From the NCBI GenBank assembly GCA_010645155.1, contig CM021314.1, positions 8,364,615 to 8,428,614 on the forward strand: DNA of 64,000 nucleotides, written 5' to 3'. This document shows positions 35,292-47,100 of this stretch, piece by piece. Numbering within the stretch: the stretch's first letter is position 1; every line of letters begins with the position of its first letter. This DNA is from Tigriopus japonicus. Lineage: Eukaryota; Arthropoda; Copepoda; Harpacticoida; Harpacticidae. Both the position numbers and the translations under genes were made by a program. The notes under the pieces are model-generated. The model saw only the letters and a program-made list of their open reading frames with translations. It did no database searches and was not told the DNA's origin.

Positions 35292-35625
35292 ATTCTTCAA
35301 AATTATTAAAATTCATTTGTGCATCATTTTTTCAAAGGAAGTATTATAATATGAAAAATCATTTTTGCCCTCTTTCAAATAAATTTCTTTTGATTTTTTA
35401 CCAAGTAGATGATTTTTTTTGACTCCACATTTTCTATGATGAAAAATGAAGTAACTAAAATTCTTCAAAATTATTAAAATTCATTGGTCCATCATTATTT
35501 CGAAGCAAATACTTTCATATGAATAAGTATTGCTTGCCCTCTTTCAGATAAATCTCTTTTCAATTTTCACCAAATTGATAAGTCTTTTTTGGGGGTGGAA
35601 CGGGGAATGATATTGACTCTACTAT
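35292..35625. repeat. Tandem duplication of about 168 bp
   Basis: Bases from 35292 and from 35460 both begin ATTCTTCAAAATTATTAAAA and stay alignable for about 135 bases with numerous mismatches, ending in CTTTTTTG-like runs. It is an old segmental tandem duplication in AT-rich DNA upstream of the LHFPL2-like gene. Confidence 0.55.
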
Positions 35626-36455
35626 TTTTATAATAAAAAATTACCGTTGAAACTGAAATTTAAATGCATTGAAAACATCCCATTACTATTCAGCTTCACT
35701 CTCAAAAATCTAAAACTCTCACTCTCTTGCAATCTTTGGCACATTCCGTGGCAGCATTTTCCCCAGAAAATCCGGCAATCTCGACTCAATCGCTTTTTAA
35801 CGCTAGAGGGCACTTGTTCCCTCTCAAGTCTCAACAACGCCCGGATCTCAACCTCAGGAAAAAAAGGGGAAAGACAAATTCCGTACAGAGAGAGCGAAAA
35901 CCCTGCCCAAAGTGACGCTAATCCCATGTCCCATCGTCCTCGATCTGGGACAAGTCATCGCGGAGAGACACTCAAAGGCTGGAATCCACTCAGGTATAAC
36001 TACATTTGTTATTACACTTGCTTTGCTCCGCCCCGACGAGTGTCAATCAAAAATATCCACCCTTTCTTCTTTCTATCCTGGATTTTTTCCCGTTTCTAAA
36101 ACATGCGTCAATGCTTTCTCCTACTTACTTATTTCAGTAGGTATGTAGATACGTAGTAGCACTAGTTCATCCCTGGATGTGTCCCACTCCTGGATGGAAC
36201 AGCCCTCCTCCTCGTCGTCTTCTTCCTTACCCTTACCTGCCTTTTCATTTGAAAGCACGTCGTTGTCGTTAGGGTCATTAATTTCGCTTGGTCGGGTGTG
36301 CCTGGATCCACTTGGATCTCATCTCACGAGCGGGCTGTCGTATAAACAAACCTCTGAATTGGGAGGGAACGCGTTGGATGCACCACTTATTGAGAGAACT
36401 TTGAATTTCATTGTAGACCTTCGTCAACTGATTGGACACCTACCTCGAGATCAAC

Positions 36456-37799
36456 ATGTGCACCATCATTGTGACGATTCGGACCGTACTTTGGTACGTG
36501 ATGTCCCTAACGGCTACGCTCCTCATCTTGGTGTCGCTCTTCACGAACCGATGGCTCATTGGAACCTACAGTGCTTCCAACGTGTTGAGTGGGGGTAAGA
36601 AAACAATAGGATGATGTGCCACCAGAGCTGACTCGTTCAAGGCGAGTCTGTCAGTTATTTTTTTAATCATTGTTTACGTATGAGTTATGTTTTATTTGGT
36701 GGCATTCTCTTGGTTGATTTTTAAATTTCAAGTGAGTGCTAAGTTTTCAATCATAACTTTAGTGGACGGCTGTTGTGAGCTTACCCTCAAGTTTGCTCAG
36801 AGGGCGAAAAAATGAATTACTCTTCTGAAGTAAATTTAGTGGTAAAGAACCTAGCCTTGTAAAATAAGATACCTCTCTATGTAAATAAAAATCAAGACTC
36901 ATTGGATAGTGCTTTGATATTACGGCTAGTAGAGCACGTCAGCTCTCGTCACGTATTACCTAGCTGGAATGATATTTAAACTGGAGGTCTTAGACGAAGG
37001 GTTTGATGGATGACTTTGGATTGCAGACACCTTTGTCAATAGCATGTCGGGTATTGCCAATGATCTGAGTGGTGGCGACTGGACTGCCTTGTCCAATCCG
37101 CATGTGGGCCTGTTCCTTCACTGCAAGGTACCTGAAGGCAAGAAATTCTTTGAAGGCGAATGCATCCCCAACATGGAGAGTATCCAAACCTTGTTTACTG
37201 ACTTGGATGACCGCAAATACCCGCACACATGGCGTGGCGCCGTTCTCGTTTTCATTATCGGCTTGGCCCTCATGGTAAGGGAACAATGGATCTTGTGTGA
37301 AAACTTGTGCCGAATTTAAGATGTGAATTCGATTTCAGCTCCTAACGGACGTGTTCGCGTTACTCACCGTATGCTGCCGACAATGTTTATGTTGTTCCGT
37401 ATTCACGTGTTGCGGATCCATTCAATCCTTTGCCAGTATGATGTTCATCTTAGGCTTGGTAGCCTATCCTGCGGGTTGGGGCTCCGAAATCATCAGTGAC
37501 ACGTATTGTGCGGGTCAATCGCAACCGTTCATGTTGGGACCAAATTGCTCGATTGGGGTGGCCTATTGGTTGGCCGTGGCCGGTACTTTGTGCACTGTGT
37601 TCTCATCATCCTTGGCCATTTGGGCTTACCAATCTACCAAAAGTGTGAGGTGAGTCAAATAGTAATTGCTCTCATGTGAAGAAGTACCAACTATGTTTTA
37701 CATGTACATATAGATCCTTCAATCTATCCATCTCCATGATATTTTTTTAGATCTGAAATGCGGCAAGAAGACGGTGAAAGGTGCATTTGCATTCCCTGA
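36456..37799 (+). CDS. LHFPL2: LHFPL2-like tetraspan membrane protein (claudin superfamily)
   Basis: Four exons in phase (36456-36594, 37027-37274, 37339-37649, 37751-37799) give 248 residues, near the usual LHFPL2 length of about 228. Start MCTIIVTIRTVLWY parallels the family start MCxxIVTxRxxLW. Four hydrophobic segments are visible: about 12-30, 117-137, 155-178 and 205-228. The WLIG after segment 1 and LGLVAYPAGWG in segment 3 are diagnostic of LHFPL proteins. The first extracellular loop contains a pair of cysteines (HCK ... GECIP). The cytoplasmic end is short and Cys-rich (CICIP). LHFPL proteins are plasma-membrane tetraspans; LHFPL5 acts in hair-cell mechanotransduction, while LHFPL2 is less understood. 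The ATG at 36456 was chosen because upstream sequence reads as untranslated leader. Confidence 0.85.
36595..37026. other. First intron of the LHFPL2-like gene
   Basis: Bounded by GTAAGA and TTGCAG. No exon or repeat was recognised inside. Confidence 0.6.
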
Positions 37800-38422
37800 G
37801 CTCTTGACCGAGCCCATCGCTTCCTCCTTCAACGCCATATGCAGCTAACTTTTCCGAATTCTCATCGAGCCATTTGGACTGACGTCCAATCGTTCACCAA
37901 CCATTTCTCCTGACCAAACGGTATATCTCTTTTTCTTGGCTTTCTCCGGCAACTGAATCAGTGAGTGTGGGGACTCCCAAACTGAATCTGGTCTCTCTAC
38001 TTTCGGCATTAGAAAGCGCATTCAGGGTGCTAAAACGATTTATTTAAGTACTGCGAACTCCGTAACGCTAAGCCAGAATATAACTCTATAACTCAGCTCT
38101 CATCTTACCCCTTCCCCAACGAGATAAAAAGACCTCTAGTCGATGTCAAGATACTTGGATTATCGGAGAGCCCAAACAGAGGAATCTCTCTACTGTTGCT
38201 CTGATTTGCTATTTTTCTACTCTGAAGCCTGAAACGCACAAGAGCAATTACAAATGCAAAAGAAAACGCACACAATCGGCCCTCCAAAATTAATCCCCCC
38301 TCTTCCCCCGTTTTTTCTACTCAACCTGATTTATTTACGCGAGAGGAATCTATCCTTAATACTATTGAAATTTGTAGATACGTATATGAAGCAGTCCCAA
38401 TATTCATGGCAAAATAAACGAT
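37800..38422. other. Convergent 3' region between the LHFPL2-like and DRC9 genes
   Basis: No gene seen. On the minus strand an AATAAA (complement of TTTATT at about 38331-38336) lies about 90 bases past the DRC9 stop. On the plus strand an AATAAA at about 38412-38417 could end the LHFPL2-like transcript, in which case the two 3' ends would overlap. Confidence 0.4.
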
Positions 38423-39668
38423 TTACTTCCGCAAACCATTCTTCTTAGGCTCAGGTTGGGTCGGCTTCTTCTTCTTGAACTGACCAAAGCCCTTCCGAAC
38501 CATAATCATCCTCCACCAAGCCTGGATTCGAACCGTGGTTCTGATTTGAACTTCCTGTTGTTCTTGCTCGATCCTGATCTCTTCTCTACGTGCCAGTTCA
38601 GCTTCAACGTATTGTCGAGCGTCTTTGAGACGTTGCTCCGCTTCCTCCTTACGTTTCAGATCAGCCTCGCGATTGGTTATGAGCTCTTGAAGTTGGGCTT
38701 CTTTGGCCGTGATGTCCACTTTGGATTTTTCGATCCAAAACTGGAGAAGTTCTTTCAGATGGCTTCGCCGCTCATTGAGCCAACTCTCGATCTCCACTGT
38801 GACCCTATGCTCGTACTCGATATCGCGTTTATAGCTGTATGGGAGAAGCAAAAGTTATCGGGGTAAAAAGCTGAGGAAACTTTTGAAATTATTTTACTTG
38901 TCTCGTTTTTGAACCATCTCTTGTTCTTCTTCGTCAAATAAGGCGACTCTTTCGGATTCCCGGACGCGTTCTAGTTTGGAGACGAACTCTTCTTCACCTT
39001 TGGTGGACCTCTTGGCTTCAGTGAGTTCATCCTTCAATTTGGCAATTAGGAGGTTACTTTCCAAGATATGTGTTTCGGCATCTCGAGTTTTCTTGTTCAT
39101 CAGTACCCGCAAACTCGAAATCTCCGCCCTAAGACCAAGTTCACGTTCTCTATAAGGAGAAAAGAGGTTCAAGTTGCCTCGCAAACGAGTAATGGTGTAC
39201 AAAATTTGTACTTTAAATCATGCTTTTCCTTTGTACGAGTCTTGCTTTTGCCCACGGATTCTTGAAGACTAAAAAATGCACGGCTTTGATCCAATTCGTG
39301 GAAGGTATTTTCCAACACACTTTGAAGATAATTCGTTTCCATGGACAACAACTTCCGAATATGAATGTCGGCAACTGTGGACGACTGCCTTGATATCTGA
39401 AAAATTTAATTTGATTTCGAACCTCTGTGATTAGTTCGTTCCCTCTATTTACCAAAATGTTCTTGTTTTCCTCAGCCAAAAGTTGTTCGATTGTCTTTGG
39501 TGAGCTATTTGGATGAACCAGAGTGGTGAGGCCTTCAGCATTTTCGTTTGGCACCTGGAGTGTTCCACCAACAATGGCCAATTGATCCACACTTGTTTGC
39601 AGCACAGCCTTGGCTATGAGTGTCTCTAAAACATCCATGGCTTTATGCAGATCTCCGGAAAATTTCAT
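38423..39668 (-). CDS. IQCG: DRC9/IQCG-like dynein regulatory complex subunit, coiled coil with IQ motif
   Basis: Four exons in phase (39453-39668, 39212-39396, 38898-39149, 38423-38834) give 354 residues, somewhat shorter than human IQCG (about 440). The N-terminal phrase AVLQTSVDQLAIV matches the family's VLEDTTDQLSIL. Nearly all of residues 75-310 is charged, Glu/Lys-rich coiled coil. FWIEKSKVDITAKEAQL parallels the conserved FWMEKYDKDTEMKQNEL. The C-terminus carries an IQ motif (about 318-330, RIQAWWRMIMVRKGFG) followed by a Lys-rich tail. DRC9 belongs to the nexin-dynein regulatory complex of motile axonemes and binds calmodulin-like proteins through IQ. The donor after residue 133 (AA then GTACAA) is the weakest junction. 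An unseen short upstream exon is possible. Confidence 0.83.
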
Positions 39669-40061
39669 ATTATTGATTAAACAAAAGCAAACCGACAAGG
39701 AAAAGTACGCATGCAATCCAATTTTCGCGCCCTCAAATCATTTGAAAAGGTATCATTGAGAATACGTCGAATATGCAGACACTTGGGAAAAAAAGCACAG
39801 GTTTTAAAGACACAATAGAAAACTTCGTTTCCATTTAAATATTTTTAGAAGTTGTATGATGATGTTTTGGCGCCTTTTTCAACCTTGATCAATCTCGGAG
39901 TAGCTTCCCCTTGGCACTTGTCTAACATTAACGTTAATGGAAGGTTATTTATTCTCATCATGTCAATTGACAGGAGCGAACACGACAGAAATCAAAGACA
40001 TCGCTAACAAATTCAAAACAATTAAATATGCACCTAAAAAAGTTCCAGAGTGGGTGGCTAT

Positions 40062-40933
40062 TCAATGAATGCTTTTTTGGTTTTGATGGTACATATCATC
40101 GCCCGTGGGTCCCACCACCGCCATCATATCCCTCTCCACATTCTTGAGGGCAAAATGATGCTCGGTGACCTCTAGTGCCTCCCATTCGGCCTTAAAGGCC
40201 TGTTTGGGGTCCTGAGGCATCCCACCGGCCTGCATGGACATTTGATCTTGCATCACCCGACTTTGATCGGCCGAATTGTTCTCGCCCAAAACCAAAGCGT
40301 AAATGCTTCGCAGTCCAAACACGTTCAAAAAATACCAAGAGGCCGAGGACACCCAAGAAGCATCCAGGGACATGAGTTCAATGCCTCGTTGAAGCATGGG
40401 TTTGAATCGAAGGGTGAGTGGAAATGGCACTTTGGTGGTGACGAAGCCGGAAAAGTGCCAGTTGATCCAGCCTCCGATCACGATCATGGGCAAGACATTG
40501 GTCAAGTTGCCCTTGAGCATATCGGTCATCATGGAAGGATCGGTCATGGGATTGGGTTGGGCCGTGTTTCGAGAGAGTTGATTCTTGAGAATGCCCTTGT
40601 CCTCGTTGTTCAAGTGATGTCTTCGCATGAGAAACGATTGCTTGGGCAGGAATTTGGCATTTTCTCGGAGCATCCGCGAGCGAATCAAGAGTTGACTGCA
40701 AGAGAAGACATCCATGGGAATACAAGAAAGATGGCAAAGAAATGAGGCTGGGACAAATGCGGATTGAGGATCACTTACCTGTCCATGACCTGATTGAGAG
40801 CCACCGTTTTGGTGGATGTGAGCAACACAGAGACGTAATGTCGAACGATGCCCACGAGAAACGTGATGAGTACGATAGGCAGGAACACCCAAATCCGGAT
40901 GGCCGGGTCCAAGCGCAGCTCGGGTTCGCTCAT
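40062..40933 (-). CDS. EMC3: EMC3, ER membrane protein complex subunit 3 (TMEM111)
   Basis: Two exons (40779-40933 and 40062-40695, phase 2 junction) give 262 residues; human EMC3 has 261. The protein starts [19 protein letters not shown] and keeps the family phrases [56 protein letters not shown] and [15 protein letters not shown]. Three membrane segments (about 15-37, 118-138, 172-195) match the Oxa1/YidC/GET1 insertase fold. It is a core subunit of the EMC, which inserts tail-anchored and multi-pass proteins into the ER membrane. The C-terminal 60 residues are the divergent cytosolic tail. A poly(A) signal (complement of TTTATT, about 39948-39953) lies about 110 bases downstream. DRC9 follows on the same strand after about 390 bases. 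Confidence 0.96.
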
Positions 40934-42008
40934 GGTCCAACCAAAGAGGTTAGAGGTCGGAAGGGTATGCAGAAAAGTTTGTCACGGATCTCGAGCTACG
41001 TGCAAAAGCAGCTATCTTTCTCTATCGACCGAGTGTTTGGGTTTGTTTCTTCGCTAACATTAATGACAAACAGTGTGACCAAATACCCAGATTTTGGTCT
41101 GTAACAGATACCAGAAATTCGTTCGAGGTCTGTTGGACATGTGTGGAGTTAATTGGAAAATCGAGAATATGTGAGGTCTGTCCACAAGAATAAGCCAAAT
41201 AAGGATAGAATTGTTCTTTCAATAAACTCCTACTTAAAAATTTGTTGAACGAATCAAAAATGTCCCACTTGTTAAGATTGGAAATTTCCTTCGTTTTGGT
41301 CATAGATAATATTAAAGAGATGGGTTAAGAGAAAAATTCAAGTTGAAAACATTATATTACTTTTTCAGCTCGCAATTTTACGATTAAAGAAAGCAGATCA
41401 AGGGTAAGCAACTAGTGGGCCGCGGCCTACATGCGGGAAGGGTTACTTTTGGTGGGCCCTCCAGGAGCTATAGATGAAAATTAAAATAGGGGGCCTGAGA
41501 GCCATTGTCCTGTGCTTGTGGGCTTACAGCTCTGTGGTCGCTTATTTGTGGTCCCTTGTACCCGCAAACAGCTTTTGTTTGTTGGGCCCAGGTTAAACGA
41601 CATCAACCTTGTTGACCCCTGGCCCAAAAGTTGTTAACGACCATTGAAGTAGAAAATAACGGAGCGGTAAGACAGTTCTTGTTGCATAGTTATTTTGACA
41701 TTTTGTCTGACAACCTTTGTCAGGTTTAGTTTGAAAATTCCGGGCAACATTAGTTCGCTCTTTCTAACGGACCTCGCATCTTCTAAAAAAAACCATTGTA
41801 TGCCCATTGACAATCCCCATCAACATTTGAAGTATCAAAATCTGATGTATGACCACTGCTATCAGTAAACACATCGTGGAAAGTGCGAGCCGCTGCCGCA
41901 TAAAACGCAATATAATTTTTTTCCCGTGATGGGCCATTTTTGAAAAAAGAGCGTTAGTTGATCCGTTTCTCCCTTCAGAATTTGCCTAAAATCGAAAGTA
42001 AGGGAGCT
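40934..42008. other. Intergenic upstream of EMC3
   Basis: Presumed EMC3 promoter at the left, then AT-rich DNA with no recognised gene. Confidence 0.4.
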
Positions 42009-42198
42009 ACCTTTTTTGTGCTTTATACCTTTTTTGTGCTTTATACCTTTTTTGTGCTTTATACCTTTTTTGTGCTTTATACCTTTTTGTGCTTTATACC
42101 TTTTTTGTGCTTTATACCTTTTTTGTGCTTTATACCTTTTTGTGCTTTATACCTTTTTTGTGCTTAATACCTTTTTTGTGCTTTATACCTTTTTTGTG
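42009..42198 (+). repeat. 18-bp minisatellite, about 10.5 copies
   Basis: Head-to-tail copies of an 18-base unit (consensus ACCTTTTTTGTGCTTTAT). Several copies have lost one T and one has TTAAT in place of TTTAT. The repeat period divisible by three makes artificial open frames of the type FVLYTF. Confidence 0.95.
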
Positions 42199-42463
42199 AG
42201 GTCAACCATGTCCGAGTGACGAAAATGGTTTGGTGTTCCCTTTCTTTTGAATCAATCACCTGGTACAAAGTAGTACCGTTTGACATAAAGCACTATAATA
42301 GAATGGAATTTTAGTGCTCAAGTTTGACAACTGATTTGTTTTGCTTGAACTCATCATTCTCATTTGTACACTCCCATCAGGAAATTCAGCGTTTTTGCGG
42401 ATTAAGAGTTTTCAGGGTAGCGAGTAGTGATTTTTTTGATTTTTTTAATCTGCAAGGTAACCC

Positions 42464-42779
42464 CGCAAAAAATGTCATGTCAGCTTATATGCCCTGATCA
42501 GCGCCTCTTGTGGTGAAATTGAAACATAGTTGCCCACTTGTGGATGGAGTGAGTATTAATGCTACCCTTTCACAAAAGTTCAGGATTTTTCCTTCACGTA
42601 TTTTATTTCTTTGTGGTGGCATTATGTTATCAAAATCGCATATTTTTAAGAAACTTTAGTGTGAAGAAGATGTATATCATTTTCCCAAAGAGTGGCATTA
42701 CAAACAACCAAGTGGAAACTATGGTTCAATTTGACCACAAGAGGCGCTGATCAGGGCGTATAAGCTGACATTTTTGCTG
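42464..42779. mobile_element. MITE-like element with about 60-bp terminal inverted repeats
   Basis: Left arm 42464-42530 and right arm about 42718-42779 are inverted copies (core CCCTGATCAGCGCCTCTTGT) with a handful of differences, including a small GTCAT duplication in the left arm. The roughly 190-base centre has a 63-codon frame without motif. Confidence 0.7.
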
Positions 42780-43948
42780 AGTTCAATGAAAGTACTCATA
42801 AAACAGTACACTTGTCACTTCTGTGAAAAATACGCTTGGCCAAAGAGAAAATCCAAAAAATATCCCTTTTTTGACGATTTTGGATAAGGAGTACTGTAAA
42901 GATCAAGCAATGTTTTTTTTCACACTAGTTTTGCGACTGACTAATGGTATTAATGGCAGCCCTAAAAGATTGAACAGATTGAAATCAGTTTGAATCCCAT
43001 CACTAGTAACTAAAACATATCCTTCTCTTTGAAAAATGACCATTCCGTATCGTTGCTAGTGGACCCTTTTTTCCAAGCAGGGATGTGCTCAATGGGACAA
43101 GAGTGAACCGGTAGCTTTACGTCTAAGAATTAGTAAAACAATGCTGCGAGTACTTACAACGTGTTTCATTCATCTGAAGTCGCATTTCAATGTTTGGATC
43201 CTTTCTTTAAGTCGAGAGCTCTTTCCTGGAGACGGGAGCTTGCAAAATGGAAGGTAAACCTACTTTGAACGGTTATTGGCCCATCTGATCTGCATTTCGT
43301 AGTTAATTGATGGTTTTTAGATCAAATGAAACGAATCCCCATTTTGTGAAGCTTATTTCGTTCTGGATTCCTTGGGCAAAATATAGCAGTTTTCAATTTG
43401 AAAGGCGTTTTTCGTAAAAACACATACCTTTGTTTGTATGTGCTATTTTGCCAATTTCAACCCTCAATTTCGTCACTACTAGTTCACTGTTTAGCTCTTA
43501 GGCTATTTTCAACTTGATAATCATTCTTTGCAGCTCTTTTTCCAAGTTATGTCAAATACCATCACCACACTTGGTGAATGATATAATTAATTCTGACACA
43601 GTGTACTAATCGCAGGTTCGAAGTCTTATCATCGGTAGATTAGATTCAAGAGGCATTCACTAAACTTGATGTGTTGCCCGTTTCACAATTTTTGTTGCAC
43701 ATGTTTTTACTTCGGAAAAAGATGGCTCAACTTGTACTTGGTTCCTGTAAGTCGCCAATTCGAAAGATGTTTTTGTAGAAAGTTTATTGAAAAGATATCC
43801 AGTTGCTGTCTTTAACAATGAACTTACTTAACTTGGGGCTTAGATGACATAGAAATGAGTCAATGAAAAATAAAAATTTGGGGTCCAAGAAGGTTTGTTA
43901 TTGATTGATAGGTAGGTTATTGACTAATTGGATCATAGCGTTATGTCA
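42780..43948. other. Intergenic, 3' flank of the mucin-like membrane gene
   Basis: No gene recognised. A minus-strand AATAAA (complement of TTTATT, about 43783-43788) lies about 160 bases past the distal alternative stop at 43949. Confidence 0.4.
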
Positions 43949-44066
43949 TTAATAACGGTAGGGTCGATTATTTTGTCTATTGCCTTCTTGCTTCTCGGAA
44001 ATTGGAATTACACCATCTTCATATCGCATTAGAGTTCCACGGCTGTCCCTCAAGTGGCTTGGATGT
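43949..44066 (-). CDS. Distal alternative last exon of the mucin-like membrane protein
   Basis: CGTGTTTCAG acceptor, phase 2, 38 codons ending in RPYRY, and an AATAAA about 160 bases beyond. It splices in frame to the same donor at 45418 as the proximal last exon. Confidence 0.5.
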
Positions 44067-47000
44067 CTGAAACACGGAAAAGAAGCGTTAAAATTCATTG
44101 AACATGCTTTCCGTGAGAAACTCAAACTCGGAATTATTGTGTGGAAACATTTGGCAGTCAAGCAAACAAGAACACAAAACACTTCAATCAAAACTTATTG
44201 CATGACCAACATGCAAGCACTCAAAAATAAAACCTTTTTAGTGTGCTAATTCCATTGCCATCAAGACTCAAATGTCTTTCAGCCAAGCGTCGTATTCCTG
44301 ATCCGTGCAACAAAACCCTGCAAATATAACCAGATACCTCCAGGTTTTGTTCCCCCTCAGTGTTTAGTTATCAACCTTAGCACTAACCCTGATAAAACAA
44401 ATTGAATTAAGCAATCCTCTTTTCAACAACAAATTTGATGTTTTCAAGTGGTTTACACCTCTTAGACCTCCTTCGTTGCTGTTCGAAGTCCTAAACTTGA
44501 CCTTGTTTTAAAGTGAGGTTTCAAATTTGAAGTTGTTACCCGCCAGTAATATAAATCCAAAATACCAAATTCACTCTAAAACAAATCTTTGGGTAGAAAA
44601 CCTGTAGATTATGGTGTGATTCTTCTATCAAGGGATTTGAGTGCCATGCAGCAAAGAAGTGAGGAGTGCTTGTTTCGGGAGGACATGTTTTGTGTAGCCT
44701 GTGCACGAGAAAGCCAGCGTTGCTCTCGGGATGACAAGTCTACATCAGGACCCGATTCATTATCGATTTCATCCTCATTAGGTTCTCCTGAGCCCTTGGG
44801 CGCTACCATCATCTCCTGGTGATGCTCGTGCTCTAATCGCAGGTCTGCCGGATCTGCATAACTGAGAAATCACAGACTCCATGCAATATGTCGATGTGAA
44901 CTTTGCCCCAATGTAGATGCTATTTTCCCAAATGATACTTTGGTTCAAAAATTGGGTGAGAGTGCATGTAGAATTGAATCTGTGCCAAAAAGTGCGCTTT
45001 TCTAGCGATCAAGCTATCGATGGCACTCACTTTGAACGAGACATATTTTGGTAGTGGAGCTCAACTTAGTCACTATCGATGGCATCGTGGTTTCTATTGG
45101 GTCCCATCCCATCGTCAGCTTGCTCGATTGGACTAATAAAAATCTTGTTAGCAAATTTACTGCATTTCTTCTTTGTGCCAAATGGCTTCAGAGAAAATTT
45201 AAAAAATGATCGGCTAAATGAATCGTTTGGTGAGGGCAAATCTGTACGGAGTTTTAGGTTTCAAGCGAGGGTCTAAACTGTCTATCGAAAGCGAAATAAC
45301 TCCCCATGGATGGTTTGTATTGCATGCTCAAAAAACAGCCAATCATTTTCTGATGGGATTATGAATGAAACGGGATAGGGAGAGAAATGGAAACAGAATA
45401 CAGTCATTCAACCTCACCTGTTTTCATGAGAATTTCCATTGTAGACAGTGTAACCTCGGCGGGCAATTTCCAACTTGGCGTCAACACTCCTCTCTTGCAT
45501 TTCCGTGGCATCGCCTCCGCCGGAAAAGGCGCTGTTATCGTAGGCATGGATTTGATCTAAAGTTTGGGGAAAGATTGAATAAATTATGCATCCCCTCAAG
45601 TTTTGTTTAAATGAACGGAGGTATTTTGTGCCTCTTTTCGTAATGGAATGAGGCCACCCAATTGGAAACTGAAGCCTCATCCGAAGAATTACCTCGGCCT
45701 AATCCCGTTGCAGCTGGGTTGTGGTTGATGTTATTATCGTCGACTAGATAGCTCTGTTGCCTCTTATCCAGTTGGTCCTTCAATCTACAAAAGAGTCATT
45801 TCCTCAAGTCTGAATGGATTCTTCACGAGCAGTGTTTGGCCCTTGGGAAGGCAGATGAAAATGATACTCACTTGGCAACTGATAGAGCCAAAGCTAGGAC
45901 CAAGATGATCAGAAGAAGCACCAACCCTCCCAATGTCCCAGAGACGATGTAGATTTGGGTCTGATAATCAATCGAAGGAGGCTCCTGAACAAAAGAGGAC
46001 GGAAATTAATATTGGACGGACATCTTGATTGACGCAAAAGGATTTTCCTCGAAAAGGAAATAACGAAATATTTTGAATAAAATCAGAGGTGAAAACGAAT
46101 GCGGTGCGAAAATCTAAAAAGCTCTTATGATCACTGATTAGTATTATGATATTAATGAAGATAGTCTCTGGAAGCGTCTATCAGTGTTAGTCCATAAGGT
46201 GGCAGTGCCAAAGCACGACAAAACAAGAGTGCGATCAAGATCAATCGGAACATTAGGTACAATGCACCACACGAAGTAAAGGTTTTGGAACAAGTGAGTG
46301 GGGTTAATGAACCGAGAAAAAAAGCAGTCACCATGCAGATTGTTACTATCTACAAGGTCGACTACCTGGATGAGATTATCGTTAACAGGTGTGGAAGACG
46401 CGGAATCGTTTGATGCATTCGAATTATCCAAAATCTCATTGGACCCATCACCCACCGAGAGAATGTGCTCAACCAAATTCCCCTCATCTTCAGTGCTAGA
46501 GTTCCCGGCGCCCAAATATGTGCCATTCAGCGGCCAATCATCGTCCTCAATAAGTCTAGTTCCATTGTTGGTCCCATCCACCTCCAGATCTGGATCATCA
46601 ATCGCCTCAACCTCGTCGGTTTCATTACTACCAACTACCTGGAGAGCTTTGGCAGCCGTTTCAATCGAGGGAATGGGTGTGGTGGGTTCGACCGAGGATT
46701 CAGTTAAAGTTTCGTTCGTGCTTGATGTGTCATTACCCGTGATGTTCGGCGTTAATGTGGTTGTGGGGATGGTTGCTTCCGAACTCGTCGGACTTAAGTC
46801 TGAAGTCACATTGCTGGGCGCAATTGTGCTCGAATTATTTGTGTCCCCTGTGCTCTCCTAATGGAATGAAGTGGTGAACTTTGGAATACCCGGTGATAAG
46901 AACCCACCCCTAATCCCGGACTTTGCTTGATCAAATTCTAAACAAGAACCCGTCAGATTGTGAGCGCTTACCTCGACATTGGCCCGAGATTGGGCGTTTT

Positions 47001-47100
47001 CACTTAACCCAGGTCCTTCTTGAGCCCAAACGGCCGAGGAGCAAAGACCAACAAGGACAATGGTCGAAAGGATCCTCGTCCGAGAGAATGTGAGCCTCAT
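43949..47100 (-). CDS. Single-pass type I membrane protein with mucin-like glycosylated ectodomain; two alternative last exons
   Basis: I do not recognise the family. Shared exons 46972-47100, 46366-46857, 45872-45984, 45693-45784 and 45418-45556 encode a signal peptide (residues 1-26, LSTIVLVGLCSSAVWA), an ectodomain of about 190 residues rich in Thr, Ser, Asn and acidic residues with many N-glycosylation sequons, one membrane segment (about 218-242, GGLVLLLIILVLALAL) and a cytoplasmic tail. The tail then continues through either 44609-44861 (405 residues total, ending KSLDRRITP) or 43949-44066 (360 residues, ending QNNRPYRY). Both acceptors follow the same phase-2 donor, so either works. 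The ectodomain composition resembles mucin or syndecan-like proteins, but there is no GAG-type SGSG cluster or syndecan tail. Surface location is predicted; the function is unknown. Confidence 0.7.
44609..44861 (-). CDS. Proximal alternative last exon of the mucin-like membrane protein
   Basis: TTTCTCAG acceptor, phase 2, then 84 codons to a stop. It is His/Glu-rich at the start (LEHEHHQEMM), then acidic, then Ser/Arg-rich. No poly(A) signal was noticed close downstream. Confidence 0.5.

Noticed and set aside
36179..36598. 139-codon plus-strand frame rich in Ser
   Set aside because: It overlaps the first LHFPL2-like exon in another frame and is most likely 5' leader sequence.
41958..42219. 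Hydrophobic repeat frames (FVLYTF repeated)
   Set aside because: Purely the translation of an 18-bp minisatellite.
43600..43660. B-box-like GGTTCGAAGTC suggesting a tRNA
   Set aside because: No A-box or cloverleaf can be drawn around it.
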